Both the position numbers and the translations under genes were made by a program. Source: JBCBSP01 sp039819095 (lineage in GTDB: Bacteria; Pseudomonadota; Alphaproteobacteria; Caulobacterales; Maricaulaceae). Taken from it: a stretch of 64,000 bases of DNA. Of the stretch, positions 34,678 through 43,862 are shown in pieces. Positions within the stretch are counted from its first letter, which is position 1. The number at the start of each line of letters is the position of its first letter. The notes beneath the pieces were generated by a model. The model saw only the letters and a list, made by a program, of their open reading frames with translations, made no database searches and was not told the origin of the DNA. The stretch is from the NCBI GenBank assembly GCA_039819095.1, contig JBCBSP010000003.1, positions 248,001-312,000 of the forward strand, in the 5' to 3' direction.

Positions 34678-35364
34678 ATGAGCGCCAAGAAGACCCTCCT
34701 GCTCGTTGATGACGACAATGAGCTGCGCGAAACGCTCGCCGAGCAATTCGCCTATGATGATGAGTTCGAGGTGATGACCGCCGATGCGGCGCGTCCGGGC
34801 ATGGAGCTGGCGCAAAGCGAGCATGTCGATCTGATCCTTTTCGATGTCGGCCTGCCGGACATGGATGGGCGCGAGGCTTGCCGCCTGCTTCGCAAGGCGG
34901 GTGTGGCGACGCCCATCATTCTGCTGACGGCACAATCCAGCGATGCCGACCATGTTCTGGGGCTTCGTTCCGGCGCGGATGACTTCCTCGCCAAGCCGAT
35001 CTCCTTCGTGGTGCTGCTGGAGCGGGTCCAGAACCAGTTGCGCCGCCATGAACAGAGCGAGGATGCGGTCCTGCAGGTCGGCCCGTACCAGTTCCGCCCC
35101 TCGATGAAGCTGCTGGTGGACGAGCAGGACAAGAAAATCCGGCTGACCGAAAAAGAGACCAATATCCTGAAATATCTCTACCGCGCCGGCGGTCAGCCGA
35201 TCTCGCGCGAAGAGCTGCTGGACAAGGTGTGGGGCTATCACCGCGAAGCCAACACTCACACGCTGGAGACTCATGTCTACAGGCTGCGTCAGAAGATCGA
35301 ACCCAACCCGCAGACCGCCCGCCTCCTGATCACCGAAAGCGGCGGGTATCGCCTGCAGATGTAG
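34678..35364 (+). CDS. cenR: OmpR-family response regulator, CenR-like
   Basis: CenR is the essential cell-envelope response regulator of Caulobacter, partner of CenK. The 228-residue protein has a receiver domain with acidic pocket D11-D13, phospho-acceptor D56 (LILFDVGLPDMDG) and LLTAQ, then a winged-helix DNA-binding domain (KIRLTEKETNILKYLYR through HTLETHVYRLRQKIEPNP). Sequence and position near ntrZ and parAB match what I recall of cenR. No kinase gene is adjacent, as is usual for CenR. Orphan regulator of another name is the alternative. Confidence 0.78.
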   Translation: MSAKKTLLLVDDDNELRETLAEQFAYDDEFEVMTADAARPGMELAQSEHVDLILFDVGLPDMDGREACRLLRKAGVATPIILLTAQSSDADHVLGLRSGADDFLAKPISFVVLLERVQNQLRRHEQSEDAVLQVGPYQFRPSMKLLVDEQDKKIRLTEKETNILKYLYRAGGQPISREELLDKVWGYHREANTHTLETHVYRLRQKIEPNPQTARLLITESGGYRLQM

Positions 35365-35448
35365 GCCCGACGTCTCTGACCGGGCTTTCACCTGCGAACG
35401 ATGCACCTCATCGCTGCATCGTGCCTTAACGCCGCCTGTTAGTGACGC

Positions 35449-35556
35449 TGGGCCGTCATCCTCTTCACCGTATGGAGCTTGGAGCGTCCAGGCTTTCCGC
35501 CTGGCGATGAGGCGCCGGGATTGCGGAATGGATCCCCGCTTTCGCGGGGTGACGGA
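35449..35556. repeat. REP-like intergenic element with strong hairpin
   Basis: Between convergent cenR and xthA lie GGCCGTCATCC near 35451 and, at the end, ATCCCCGCTTTCGCGGGG with CCCCGC (35534-35539) facing GCGGGG (35544-35549), followed by TGACGGA. This is the style of the abundant GGATCCCCGC-hairpin repeats of alphaproteobacterial genomes and may also act as a terminator. Confidence 0.45.
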
Positions 35557-35601
35557 GTTTGCTGAAATCTAAGTTGTTTCACAGGCGCCTGGGAGGCTGG
35601 C

Positions 35602-36411
35602 TTATTTCAGCTTCAGCGTCACCGGCGCATGGTCCGAGGGTTTTTCCCAGCTTCTTGCGTGGTCCCAGATGCGGAATCCGTCGCGACCGTTTGCCGTGGC
35701 CGCCGCCTCAAGCTCCGGGCTGACCCAGATATGGTCGAGCCGGCGACCGCGATTGGACTTGCGCCAGTCGCGATTGCGATAGCTCCACCATGTGTAGACT
35801 TTCTCCGGCTCCGCAATCAGTTCGCGGGCGATATCCAGCATCTTGCCGGCATTGCGCGCGCCTTCCAGCGCCTCGACTTCGCCGGGCGTGTGCGAGACCA
35901 CTTTCAGCAACTGCTTGTGCGACCACACATCGTGTTCACGCGGGGCGATGTTCAGATCGCCGACCAGCACGCGCTGACCGCCTTCGCCGGCACGCTGAGC
36001 GAGATAGGGTTTCAGCGCGGCCAGAAAATCCATCTTGTGCGCGAAACGCGGATTGATATCCGGGTCCGGCTCATCGCCGCCGGCGGGGATGTAGTAATTC
36101 TCAATCTCAACTCCGGCGACGCGCACCCGTTGATGACGGGCCTCCTCCTTCGGACAAAGCGCCTGGCTATCCAGCGGCTCCAGCGGCAGGCGCGAAGCGG
36201 TCGCCACGCCGTGCATGCCCTTCTGGCCGGTGACATGGATGTGCGGGTATCCCATCTCCTCGAACGCCTTGCGGGGAAATTCCTCCTCGCGGCATTTGAT
36301 TTCCTGAAGGCAGATCACATCCGGGTCGGCTTCAGCGGCGAAGCGTGCGACCTGCGGCGCGCGAAGGCGGACCGAATTGATGTTCCAGGTGGCGATCGTC
36401 AGCCCGGCCAT
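35602..36411 (-). CDS. xthA: Exodeoxyribonuclease III (AP endonuclease)
   Basis: XthA cleaves at abasic sites and degrades the 3' strand in base-excision repair. The 269-residue protein has IATWNINSVRLR (metal-binding N), LQEIKCREEEFP (catalytic E), YYIPAGG, VLVGDLNIAPREHDVW, and the closing SDHAPVTLKL. Length is standard. The upstream gene ends 19 bases before its start, so they are probably co-transcribed. Confidence 0.95.
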   Translation of the reverse strand: MAGLTIATWNINSVRLRAPQVARFAAEADPDVICLQEIKCREEEFPRKAFEEMGYPHIHVTGQKGMHGVATASRLPLEPLDSQALCPKEEARHQRVRVAGVEIENYYIPAGGDEPDPDINPRFAHKMDFLAALKPYLAQRAGEGGQRVLVGDLNIAPREHDVWSHKQLLKVVSHTPGEVEALEGARNAGKMLDIARELIAEPEKVYTWWSYRNRDWRKSNRGRRLDHIWVSPELEAAATANGRDGFRIWDHARSWEKPSDHAPVTLKLK

Positions 36412-36430
36412 GTGCGAAATCCTTCAGGTC

Positions 36431-37054
36431 CTAGAGAATATTATACGTCGATCCGGCGACCCCGACCGGCCAGCGCCCGCGCACATAGAGCCGCCAGCGC
36501 GCCAGAAAGGGATGGGGAGGATCCTCGTCCTCGGCTTCAGCGAGCAGCACCAGAACAGCGCCGTTCGCCGCCTGAGCCAAGCCGCCGGCGGCGGCGTTGA
36601 CCACCGCCTCGTCATAAACATCATCAATGGCGGCCGCTGCTTCAGCAGCTTCGCGCGCAATCTCACCAATCTTGGCGGCCACATGGTTGAGCGCCAGTTC
36701 CACCGCTTCTGCGTCCAGGCGTTCCAGCGCGGCCTCCACCAGACCCGTGCGCAGCATCTCTTCGGCTTCCCAGGCGAGCGGGTCGCGATCCAGCGTTTCC
36801 GCCGCGCCGACCGCGTCCAACCAATCGCCAAGCGGCGCAGCTTCAGCGTCGGGAAAGCCGAGCCCGTCCAGGTACGCTCGCGCCAGAGTCTGCTCGCGAT
36901 GATCCAGCGCCTCGCCGAGGCGAGAGAAGAAGGCCGGATCCTTCACGCTGTCGGCGAAGGCGCGGGCCTTGAACAGGAGCGGGATCTCGTCGAGCAGGCG
37001 CGCAATCGCGCCGTCGGCCGGCCCGTCCTCTCGGTCAGGTTCGAAGTCCATCAT
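36431..37054 (-). CDS. Hypothetical protein, acidic helical
   Basis: The 207-residue product is acidic and Ala-rich, predicted largely helical, without signal peptide or clear membrane span. Segments such as LDHREQTLARAYLDGLGFPDAEAAPLGDWLDAV and FLARWRLYVRGRWPVGVAGSTYNIL are visible, but I do not recognise a family. It starts MMDFEPD, converges on nothing, and is followed 19 bases later by xthA on the same strand, so it may be functionally linked to DNA repair only by position. Confidence 0.7.
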   Translation of the reverse strand: MMDFEPDREDGPADGAIARLLDEIPLLFKARAFADSVKDPAFFSRLGEALDHREQTLARAYLDGLGFPDAEAAPLGDWLDAVGAAETLDRDPLAWEAEEMLRTGLVEAALERLDAEAVELALNHVAAKIGEIAREAAEAAAAIDDVYDEAVVNAAAGGLAQAANGAVLVLLAEAEDEDPPHPFLARWRLYVRGRWPVGVAGSTYNIL

Positions 37055-37133
37055 GGCGTCAGGTTTAGCGCGCCTCGCGCGTCAGCGGCGCCCGGAAAGC
37101 GCAGCGGAGGTGACCGGTCAGTCTGAAATGAAG

Positions 37134-37167
37134 CGACGCCCGGCAGCTTGGCGGCTGCCGGGCGTCG
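37134..37167. terminator. Perfect 14-bp GC-rich hairpin
   Basis: CGACGCCCGGCAGC (37134-37147) pairs exactly with GCTGCCGGGCGTCG (37154-37167) over a six-base loop. On the minus strand it lies 186 bases after the GGDEF-EAL stop and is followed by CTTCATTT, so it may end that transcript; the T-tract is poor. No gene is seen in the 298 bp gap 37055-37352 that holds it. Confidence 0.45.
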
Positions 37168-37352
37168 GGACCGCGGTCATCATGCATCGGGAGGGGACGA
37201 TCCGATCGCACGATGTCCTGGAGGGCAAGCGGGGGGACGACGCCGATCCAGGGGCTGCAGCGGCCTGCAGGTGTATTTATGGCACACCCCCGGGCTTTTT
37301 TTCAATTAAAAATGCGAAAGGTGCTTGGCCGTGGCGTTAACGCTACGCTGAT

Positions 37353-39440
37353 TCAGGCTGTGATGGCCGGCGCGGCGCCCGGTTCGGCGAAGCGCTCAAG
37401 CTCCTCGATCGGCATGGGGCGACCAAACAGATAGCCCTGCGCCAGCGTTGCGCCCTGAGTACGCAGTACGGCGAGCTGGTCAGTGGTCTCCACGCCTTCA
37501 GCCACAGTCTTCAGCTTCAGCGAGCGCGCCATCGCCAGGATCGTCTCGACGACGATGCGCGCATGTTCATCCCGGATCATGTCGCGCACGAAGCTCTGAT
37601 CGATCTTGAACACATCGAAGGGCATGCGGGTGAGATAGGACAGGCTGGAATGGCCGGTGCCAAAATCATCAATCGCGAAGGTGACGCCCATTTCGCGCAG
37701 TGGCTCGATCTGGCTGATCACCCGCTCCGGGTCGCGCATCGCGGTGCTTTCGGTCAGCTCCAGCTCCAGCATGTTCGCCGGTAGGCCGGTTTCGTGCAGC
37801 GCTGTCAGCACGCTTTCAGCGAAGCTTTCATTTTCAAACTGCATGGCGGAGACATTCACCGCGATCGGGATGTCGACGCCTTTGTCGCACAGCGCCATGA
37901 TCTCTTTGCAGGCCCGGCGAAGCACCCAGTCGCCGATTTCGCCGATCAGACCGCACTCTTCAGCCGCCTGAATGAAGGCGCCGGGTGAGAGCAGACCTGC
38001 GGTCGGGTGACGCCAGCGCACAAGCGCTTCGGCGCCGGCCAGCGCGCCGTCCTGCATCCGCACCTTGGGCTGGTAATAGACGACCAGCTGATCGTCCTTG
38101 ACCGCTTCGCGCAGCTCATTCTCCAGCACCAGGCGTTCGAACGCGCTCTGGTTCATTGAGGCTTCGAAGAACTCCACCGCATTGCCGCCGGAGCGCTTTG
38201 CAATGGCCATAGCCAGGTCGGCATGCCGCAACAGCGTTTCAGGGTCGGCGCCGTCGCGCGGGAAGACCGCCACGCCGACCGAGACGCCCAAAAAGACCTG
38301 GTGGCCGGAAATCTCGAACGGGCGGCGCACCGCATCGACAATGCGTCGGGCCACGCGGGCCGCATCGGCTGGTTCACGCAATCGCGGTAGAAGCAGGGTG
38401 AATTCATCTCCGCCGAGCCGGGCGACCATAGACGGCTCACCGCCATCGCCGCAGGACAGATCCCACCCACGCGCAGCTTCGCGCAACCTGCGGGCCACCG
38501 CTTCCAGCAACCGGTCGCCTTCGCCAATACCCAGCGAATCGTTGACGCGCTTGAAGCGATCCAGGTCCAGGAAGAGTACTGCACCGCCTTCGCCGCCTTC
38601 GCTGGCCTCGTGGATGACACGCTCCAGCTCCTTGCGGAAGCGTTCGCGGTTCGGCAACTCGGTGACCATGTCCACATAGGCCAGACGGTGAATCCGTTTC
38701 ACCGAGGCATCCAGCCTCGCGAACATCCGGTTGAACGCATTGGCGAGAACCTCAAGCTCGTCACCGGTCTTCACGTCGATACGCATATCCAGCTTGCGCG
38801 AGGAAGCCAGGCGCGCCGCTTCGGTCAGTTGGCGAACCGGACCCAGCGATTTTCTCACCGCGAAGGCGGCCAGGGGTAGAAAGATCGCCAGAGCGCCGAT
38901 CAGTATGAAGGCCTGGCGGCGCAGCAGCGAGGCGGTGGATTCGCCGACCGCCGCCGAAGGCACATCAATCGTCACCGCGCCGACAAGGCGGCGATTCAGG
39001 AACATGGGTTGAGAGACCCGGATCAAGCCGTCGACACTCTCAACGCGCCGATCCGCGGCGCCGAGGGTCTGGGCAGCGAGGGAGTCTGCGGCGCGCTCGC
39101 CGACCGGGAAAGCGGCTTCGCCTGCCGATCCGATCACCCAGCGCAGCGGGTCGGCGACATAGGCGCGTGCGACATCCGGGCGCTCGGTGAGGCGATTGAG
39201 CTCGCGTGTCAGGTTTTCATGCGCATCGGCGGCGACATAATCGGCATGGGTCTGCGCGAAGAGCTCGGCGAGCAGTTCGGCGTGCGCCAGTCCGGCCTCG
39301 TGATTGGATATGGCGGTGTTGCGCGCCTCCACACCCATGATGGCGGTGGTGGCGAAGATCAGCAGAGCGCCGCACAACAGGGTGAATTTCACCACAAGCG
39401 AGCGCATCAGTCGCGAGACGGCATGTCGAAGCGGCGCCAT
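37353..39440 (-). CDS. Membrane-bound diguanylate cyclase/phosphodiesterase (GGDEF-EAL)
   Basis: The 695-residue signalling protein has an N-terminal membrane helix, a periplasmic sensor region of about 140 residues, a second helix (FILIGALAIFLPLAAFAV), a HAMP linker, a GGDEF domain with intact GGDEF (343-347), and an EAL domain with EAL at 471-473 plus DDFGTGHSSLSYL. No RxxD inhibitory site precedes GGDEF. Either or both activities on cyclic-di-GMP are possible; motifs are complete for both. The ligand is unknown. Confidence 0.92.
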   Translation of the reverse strand: MAPLRHAVSRLMRSLVVKFTLLCGALLIFATTAIMGVEARNTAISNHEAGLAHAELLAELFAQTHADYVAADAHENLTRELNRLTERPDVARAYVADPLRWVIGSAGEAAFPVGERAADSLAAQTLGAADRRVESVDGLIRVSQPMFLNRRLVGAVTIDVPSAAVGESTASLLRRQAFILIGALAIFLPLAAFAVRKSLGPVRQLTEAARLASSRKLDMRIDVKTGDELEVLANAFNRMFARLDASVKRIHRLAYVDMVTELPNRERFRKELERVIHEASEGGEGGAVLFLDLDRFKRVNDSLGIGEGDRLLEAVARRLREAARGWDLSCGDGGEPSMVARLGGDEFTLLLPRLREPADAARVARRIVDAVRRPFEISGHQVFLGVSVGVAVFPRDGADPETLLRHADLAMAIAKRSGGNAVEFFEASMNQSAFERLVLENELREAVKDDQLVVYYQPKVRMQDGALAGAEALVRWRHPTAGLLSPGAFIQAAEECGLIGEIGDWVLRRACKEIMALCDKGVDIPIAVNVSAMQFENESFAESVLTALHETGLPANMLELELTESTAMRDPERVISQIEPLREMGVTFAIDDFGTGHSSLSYLTRMPFDVFKIDQSFVRDMIRDEHARIVVETILAMARSLKLKTVAEGVETTDQLAVLRTQGATLAQGYLFGRPMPIEELERFAEPGAAPAITA

Positions 39441-39595
39441 GTGGCCCCCAAAGTGAACAAAGCTCGCGCCGGATGACGCGGAACGTGTCCCCGAAGGTTT
39501 CAGACCAGGCTAAAAATGACGTTAAACACGATGCAGGAGAGTATTAACCTCATCTGGCGCGCTCGGTGTGCGGTATCGTTCTGGTTGTCTCACAT

Positions 39596-40603
39596 TCAGC
39601 CGGCGGTCAGATCTATGCCGGCCTGTCCGGCGAGGTTGGAGAGGGACACTTCCGGCCGCGCCCCAAAATGGGAGATCACTTCAGCCGCTGCCACGGCGCC
39701 CAGCCGCGTGCATTCGACCGGACTCAGCCCGCGCGCGAATCCGCTGAGGAAGCCGGCGGCGAACTGATCGCCAGCGCCTGTCGTATCGACCACCTTGGGG
39801 ACAGATTCTGCTGATACGGCTTCCGCATTGCCGTCGGTGACGACCACGGCGCCTTTCTCCGAGCGCGTGACGGCAGCAACTCGCGTATCCTGCCCGATGT
39901 GAGCGAGCGCGGCGTTGAAATCTTCGGTCTCGTAGAGTGATTTTAGCTCGGCCTCATTGGCGAAGATGATGTCGATATGGTTGGCCACTAGCTGGCGGAA
40001 GCTGGCACGGTGGCGCTCCACGCAGAATACGTCCGACAGGGTGAGCGCGACCTTGCGGTCGGCGGCCTGAGCGAACTCCGCCGCCCGGACGAAGGCGCGC
40101 TTAGCCTCTTCGCGGTCGAACAGATAGCCCTCAAGGAAGGTGATGGAGGCGGACTGGACCAGCGCTTCGGTGATGTCGCTTTCATCCATCAGGGTTGAGG
40201 CGCCCAGAAAGGTGTTCATGGCCCGGCGCGCATCCGGCGGCACCGCGATGAGGCAGCGGGCTGTTGCCGGGCCGTCTTCAAGCGGCGCCGTGTCGTAGTG
40301 CACGCCCGCTGCGCGCAGATCGTGTGCGAAAACATCGCCCAGCTGGTCGGCTGCGACCTTGCCGATATAGGCGCCGCGCATGCCGAAACTCGCCACGCCC
40401 GCCAACGTGTTCGCCGCCGAGCCGCCTGAGATTTCCCGCGCTGGCGGAAAGGCCGCATAGAGCGCTTCGGCGCGCTCTTCATCGATCAGGAGCATGGCGT
40501 CCTTGACGAGGCCGTGGGTGTCGATAAAGGCGTCATCGACCGGCGCGAGCACGTCGACAATGGCGTTGCCGACGCCAAGCACGTCGAAGCGGGTTTCAGT
40601 CAT
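39596..40603 (-). CDS. PfkB-family kinase, probable adenosine kinase
   Basis: The 335-residue ribokinase-fold kinase opens FDVLGVGNAIVDVLAPVDD, carries the GGSAANTLAGVASFGMRGAYIGKV substrate lid, and has the catalytic DTTGAGDQFAAGFL motif near the C-terminus. Alphaproteobacterial members of this type are usually annotated as adenosine kinase, salvaging adenosine to AMP. Substrate is inferred from overall similarity; sugar kinase is the alternative. Upstream faces the divergent ATP-grasp gene. Confidence 0.85.
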   Translation of the reverse strand: MTETRFDVLGVGNAIVDVLAPVDDAFIDTHGLVKDAMLLIDEERAEALYAAFPPAREISGGSAANTLAGVASFGMRGAYIGKVAADQLGDVFAHDLRAAGVHYDTAPLEDGPATARCLIAVPPDARRAMNTFLGASTLMDESDITEALVQSASITFLEGYLFDREEAKRAFVRAAEFAQAADRKVALTLSDVFCVERHRASFRQLVANHIDIIFANEAELKSLYETEDFNAALAHIGQDTRVAAVTRSEKGAVVVTDGNAEAVSAESVPKVVDTTGAGDQFAAGFLSGFARGLSPVECTRLGAVAAAEVISHFGARPEVSLSNLAGQAGIDLTAG

Positions 40604-40746
40604 GTCGGCATCCTGATTAAGGCGATTGAGTGAGGCTGGGCGGTGCTTACGCGCCCATTCGCGGTTTAGGCAAGAGCGCGGCGGTCTTTGATCAAGCGCC
40701 CAACTGGGCTAGCTGGCTTCAGCACGCTGTTTGAAGGATTGCCTCC

Positions 40747-41643
40747 ATGCGCCCCATCGCCTTTCTGATTTCCTCAAACGTTGTTCGCGGTCGGCCCGAA
40801 GCCCGGGCCGATTGCAGCGAATTCGAAAAGGAGTTCGCCGCCATTGATGCGCCGTGCCGGGAGGCTGGATTCGCGCTGCAGCCTGTGATCTGGGACGAAG
40901 CGCTCGATGCAGGCGCTTTCGACGGCGTGATCGTGGGCACGACCTGGGATTACTGGGACAAGCAGGCGCTTTTTTTGAGCACGCTCGACGCCGCATCCCG
41001 GCAGGCGCCGGTGATGAACCCGGCCCGCGTCATCCGCTGGAATCTCGATAAATCCTATCTGCGCGACCTCGCCAGCGCCGGAGCGCCCGGCATTGAAACG
41101 CTCTGGGTTGATCGCGCTGACCCGGTGACGATCGAGTCGGCGTTTGATGTGCTTGGCGCTGATGATCTCGTGATCAAGCCGTTGGTCGGGGGCGGGGCGT
41201 GGCGTCAGGCGCGCGTCCGGCGCGGCGAGCCGCTGCCGACCGTTGAAGACCTGCCGCCGGCTGAAGCCATGATCCAGCCCTTCCTGTCCGGCGTGGCGCG
41301 CGAAGGCGAGTATTCTCTGCTGTTTTTCGGCGGGCGCTTCTCACATGCGCTGAACAAGCGGCCCAGGGCGGGAGACTATCGAGTGCAGTCCATCTATGGC
41401 GCGAGCGAGGCTGAATGGTCGCCGGATGCGGCCATGCGCGAGGCCGCCGAACAGGTTCTCGACGCGGCGCGGCGTGTCACCGGGGAGGCGGATTTCCTCT
41501 ATGCTCGCGTCGATCTGGTGCGCGGCGATGATGGCGGGCTTCTCGTCATGGAGCTGGAGATGATCGAGCCCTATTTCTACCCAGAACAAGGCCCGGATAT
41601 GGGGCGCGTCTTCGCCGCGGCTCTCAGTGGCAGCTTGGGCTGA
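40747..41643 (+). CDS. ATP-grasp family protein (RimK/glutathione synthase-like)
   Basis: The 298-residue cytosolic protein has an N-terminal pre-ATP-grasp part (IVGTTWDYWDKQALFL), then VMNPARVIRWNLDKSYL, VIKPLVGGGAWRQARV and a late VDLVRGDDGGLLVMELEMIEPYFY, the metal- and ATP-binding E-x-E-type site. Such enzymes ligate a carboxylate to an amine or thiol. Substrates are unknown. GAAGGA lies upstream of the ATG. It faces a lipoprotein gene convergently with one base between stops. Confidence 0.8.
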   Translation: MRPIAFLISSNVVRGRPEARADCSEFEKEFAAIDAPCREAGFALQPVIWDEALDAGAFDGVIVGTTWDYWDKQALFLSTLDAASRQAPVMNPARVIRWNLDKSYLRDLASAGAPGIETLWVDRADPVTIESAFDVLGADDLVIKPLVGGGAWRQARVRRGEPLPTVEDLPPAEAMIQPFLSGVAREGEYSLLFFGGRFSHALNKRPRAGDYRVQSIYGASEAEWSPDAAMREAAEQVLDAARRVTGEADFLYARVDLVRGDDGGLLVMELEMIEPYFYPEQGPDMGRVFAAALSGSLG

Positions 41644-41644
41644 T

Positions 41645-42172
41645 CTAGAGCGCGCCTGCGTCTGGTGCGACGATCCTGTCGCGCAGGTTCGCCGTCACTT
41701 CCCGGGCTTCGAACGCGTCTGCTGAATCCGGCGCCGCGCCGCGCCCGAAACGGATCTCCGCGCTGGCGTGATAGCGTGTGATCTCGCGCATGCTGACATC
41801 ATCCCAGAACGGATCGCGCCAGCCATACCAGCCATAACGCGGGTGGTAGTAGCGATAATGCACGTCAAACGCTGAATAGCGGGGCTGGGAGAATCGCCGT
41901 GTCTCTTCATCGGTGTCGCGGGTGACCACGCGGAAATGATCATAGCCGCGCTCAAGCGTCAGCTCGGCGGCCCGGTAAAGTAGAAACAGCTCGACCGTTT
42001 CCCGGTCGGTCAGTGAATTGCCAGAGAAGGAGACGCGATAGCGATCATCCTCAATGCGGATCTGGTCGAAACCGTAGCGCCCCCCATCGCCGATCGGCTG
42101 ATACGGAGTGGGTTCGGCGCAGGCCGCCAGTGCGAGCAGCGCCGTGCTGAAGGCGATGATCATGGTGCGCAT
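41645..42172 (-). CDS. Lipoprotein of the CC0125/CC1285 type
   Basis: The 175-residue predicted lipoprotein has a signal with LALAAC as lipobox, then GYRVSFSGNSLTDRETVELFLLYRAAELTLERGYDHFRVVTRDTDEE-like sequence (here opening YRVSFSGN). A Tyr-rich HYRYYHPRYGWYGW stretch follows. The stress on the RAAELTLERGYDHF motif matches a Caulobacter lipoprotein family I recall as CC0125/CC1285; function unknown. The ATG at 42172 has GGAG eight bases upstream. Confidence 0.75.
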   Translation of the reverse strand: MRTMIIAFSTALLALAACAEPTPYQPIGDGGRYGFDQIRIEDDRYRVSFSGNSLTDRETVELFLLYRAAELTLERGYDHFRVVTRDTDEETRRFSQPRYSAFDVHYRYYHPRYGWYGWRDPFWDDVSMREITRYHASAEIRFGRGAAPDSADAFEAREVTANLRDRIVAPDAGAL

Positions 42173-42272
42173 CACGAGGTCTCCATCCCGCACATCAGAG
42201 CGATGAGGGTAACGCCGCTTTTGTTCCAGGTGAAGCCATCGGCCCGTAAAGTGATCGCGTCATAAAGCGGCC

Positions 42273-42938
42273 TTAACGGCTCAACCGCAGCGCCTCATTG
42301 ATGCGGCCGCGCAGAAGCAGGATTTCCACATCGTCCGGCGCCCGCTCACGCGCCGCCTGCATATCACCCAGCGCGCCATCCAGATCGTCGAGCGCCAGGA
42401 GCGCCTCAGCCCGAAGCCGCCAGGCTTCGGCGGGCTGGCCGTTCAGCGCGATCGCCTGCGTCGCTGCAATGTGCGCGGCATCCAGATCGCCGGCGGCCAG
42501 TAAGGCCTCGGCGCGACCGGCGGCAAGCCCGTAATCGCCCGGGTCCTGCTCAAGCCCGGCTGTGAAGGCCGCTGCGGCGCGTGTTGGCTCTCCCGCCTCC
42601 AGCCAGGCGTCTGCAGCCTGGCCCAGCATGATGGCGCGGCTCCTCGGGCTCGCGCCTTCAATAGTGCGACCAAGATCCTCAAGCCGTGTGGCCGCCTCGC
42701 CAGGATGGCCCAGAGCCACTAGCGCCAGCGCCGCGCAATGACGCGCCGGCCAGCCGCCGCCCTGCGACGTCCAGGCCAGGCCGGCCTCATAAGCCTGGGT
42801 TGGCGCGTCGGGAATTTGACGCACGCAATTCTCGTGTCGGCGCTGGTCCGAACTGGCCGCAGGGCCGCCTGTCGATAGGTCGATCGCCGGCGGCATGGCC
42901 AGGCTCAGGGTGAGCATTGCAAATAGGGGCGGCAACAT
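42273..42938 (-). CDS. Exported tetratricopeptide-repeat protein
   Basis: The 221-residue protein begins with a short signal peptide (MLPPLFAMLTLSLAMPPAI) and has about four TPR units: AALALVALGHPGEAATRLEDLG, AWLEAGEPTRAAAAFTAGLEQDPGD, AEALLAAGDLDAAHIAATQAIALNG and AEALLALDDLDGALGDMQAARERAPDD. TPR proteins are scaffolds; partner unknown. It lies between two other minus-strand genes with modest gaps. Confidence 0.82.
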   Translation of the reverse strand: MLPPLFAMLTLSLAMPPAIDLSTGGPAASSDQRRHENCVRQIPDAPTQAYEAGLAWTSQGGGWPARHCAALALVALGHPGEAATRLEDLGRTIEGASPRSRAIMLGQAADAWLEAGEPTRAAAAFTAGLEQDPGDYGLAAGRAEALLAAGDLDAAHIAATQAIALNGQPAEAWRLRAEALLALDDLDGALGDMQAARERAPDDVEILLLRGRINEALRLSR

Positions 42939-42974
42939 GGGACGTTGTTCCTTTCAAGCGCTGCATGCGGTGGC

Positions 42975-43715
42975 TCAAAGCGCGTCGAGCGTAGCCGTCA
43001 GTCGAGCCAGGTCATCCGGCTCAGACAGGCGATGATCGCCCGACTTGGTCAAATGAAGCTCGATGTCGGTGCTGGTGATAAGGTCAATCAATTCCACAGC
43101 ATGGGACCAGGGCACATCCGGGTCGCGCCAGCCCTGAAGAATGCGAACCGGTCCGTCAAACCGGATTGGGCCGTTCATGACCAGATTGCGCCGACCATCT
43201 TCAAACAGGGTGCGGGTAAGCACCAGCGGCTCGCCATACTGCGAGGGTTGGGCCCACTCGCCATGGTTTTCGATCTCCTGGCGGACGTGTAAGGGAAACC
43301 CATCCCACATCAAACGCTCGGTGAAGTCCGGCGCCGGCGCGATCAGGACCAGCGCTTTCACGCGTTCCGGCCGTTTCAGCGCCGCGAGCAGGCTTGACCA
43401 GGCGCCCATCGATGAGCCGACCAGGATTTGCGGCCCTTCGGTCAGCTCGTCGAGCACTGCGAGCGCATCCGCGGACCAGCGGGAGAGCGTCCCCTCGCGC
43501 CACTCCCCGCTCGACTGGCCGTGAGCGAAATAGTCAAAGCGCACGAATGCCCGGCCGCTGGCTGCGGCCCAGGCGTCAAGCGCACTCGCCTTTATGCCGG
43601 TCATGTCGGACCGGAATCCGCCCAGCCACATCACGCCGTCGCCGTCGCCTTCGCGTTTCAGGTAGGAGATGCGGTGACCGTCCGGGCGATCAAGCCAGGC
43701 GACAGGTGCAGCCAT
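42975..43715 (-). CDS. Alpha/beta hydrolase
   Basis: The 246-residue hydrolase has an oxyanion segment (VMWLGGFRSDMTGIKA), FDYFAHGQSSGEW, a nucleophile elbow GSSMGAW with the catalytic serine, the aspartate in QGWRDPDVPW and the histidine in KSGDHRLSEPDDL. This resembles palmitoyl-protein/mycophenolic acyl-glucuronide esterase-like bacterial proteins (ABHD10 type), but the substrate is unknown. The ATG at 43715 is supported by AAGGAG seven bases upstream. Confidence 0.88.
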   Translation of the reverse strand: MAAPVAWLDRPDGHRISYLKREGDGDGVMWLGGFRSDMTGIKASALDAWAAASGRAFVRFDYFAHGQSSGEWREGTLSRWSADALAVLDELTEGPQILVGSSMGAWSSLLAALKRPERVKALVLIAPAPDFTERLMWDGFPLHVRQEIENHGEWAQPSQYGEPLVLTRTLFEDGRRNLVMNGPIRFDGPVRILQGWRDPDVPWSHAVELIDLITSTDIELHLTKSGDHRLSEPDDLARLTATLDAL

Positions 43716-43862
43716 GAGCGCGCTCCTTTTGGTGCGGGCGTCAAGCCAAACCAGTTGGCGGCGACCCGGCGGACGGGTATGGAACCCGGCCTTGCTTGCG
43801 GTCAACCCGCAAGGACGCGGTCGCGCCGACAGGCCAAAGAGGTCAAAGCCGAAGGGGCAGCC

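Noticed and set aside
37213..37434. 73-codon plus-strand frame with a starting ATG in the structured gap
   Set aside because: It runs into the 3' end of the GGDEF-EAL gene antisense, has no good ribosome-binding site and no protein-like sequence.
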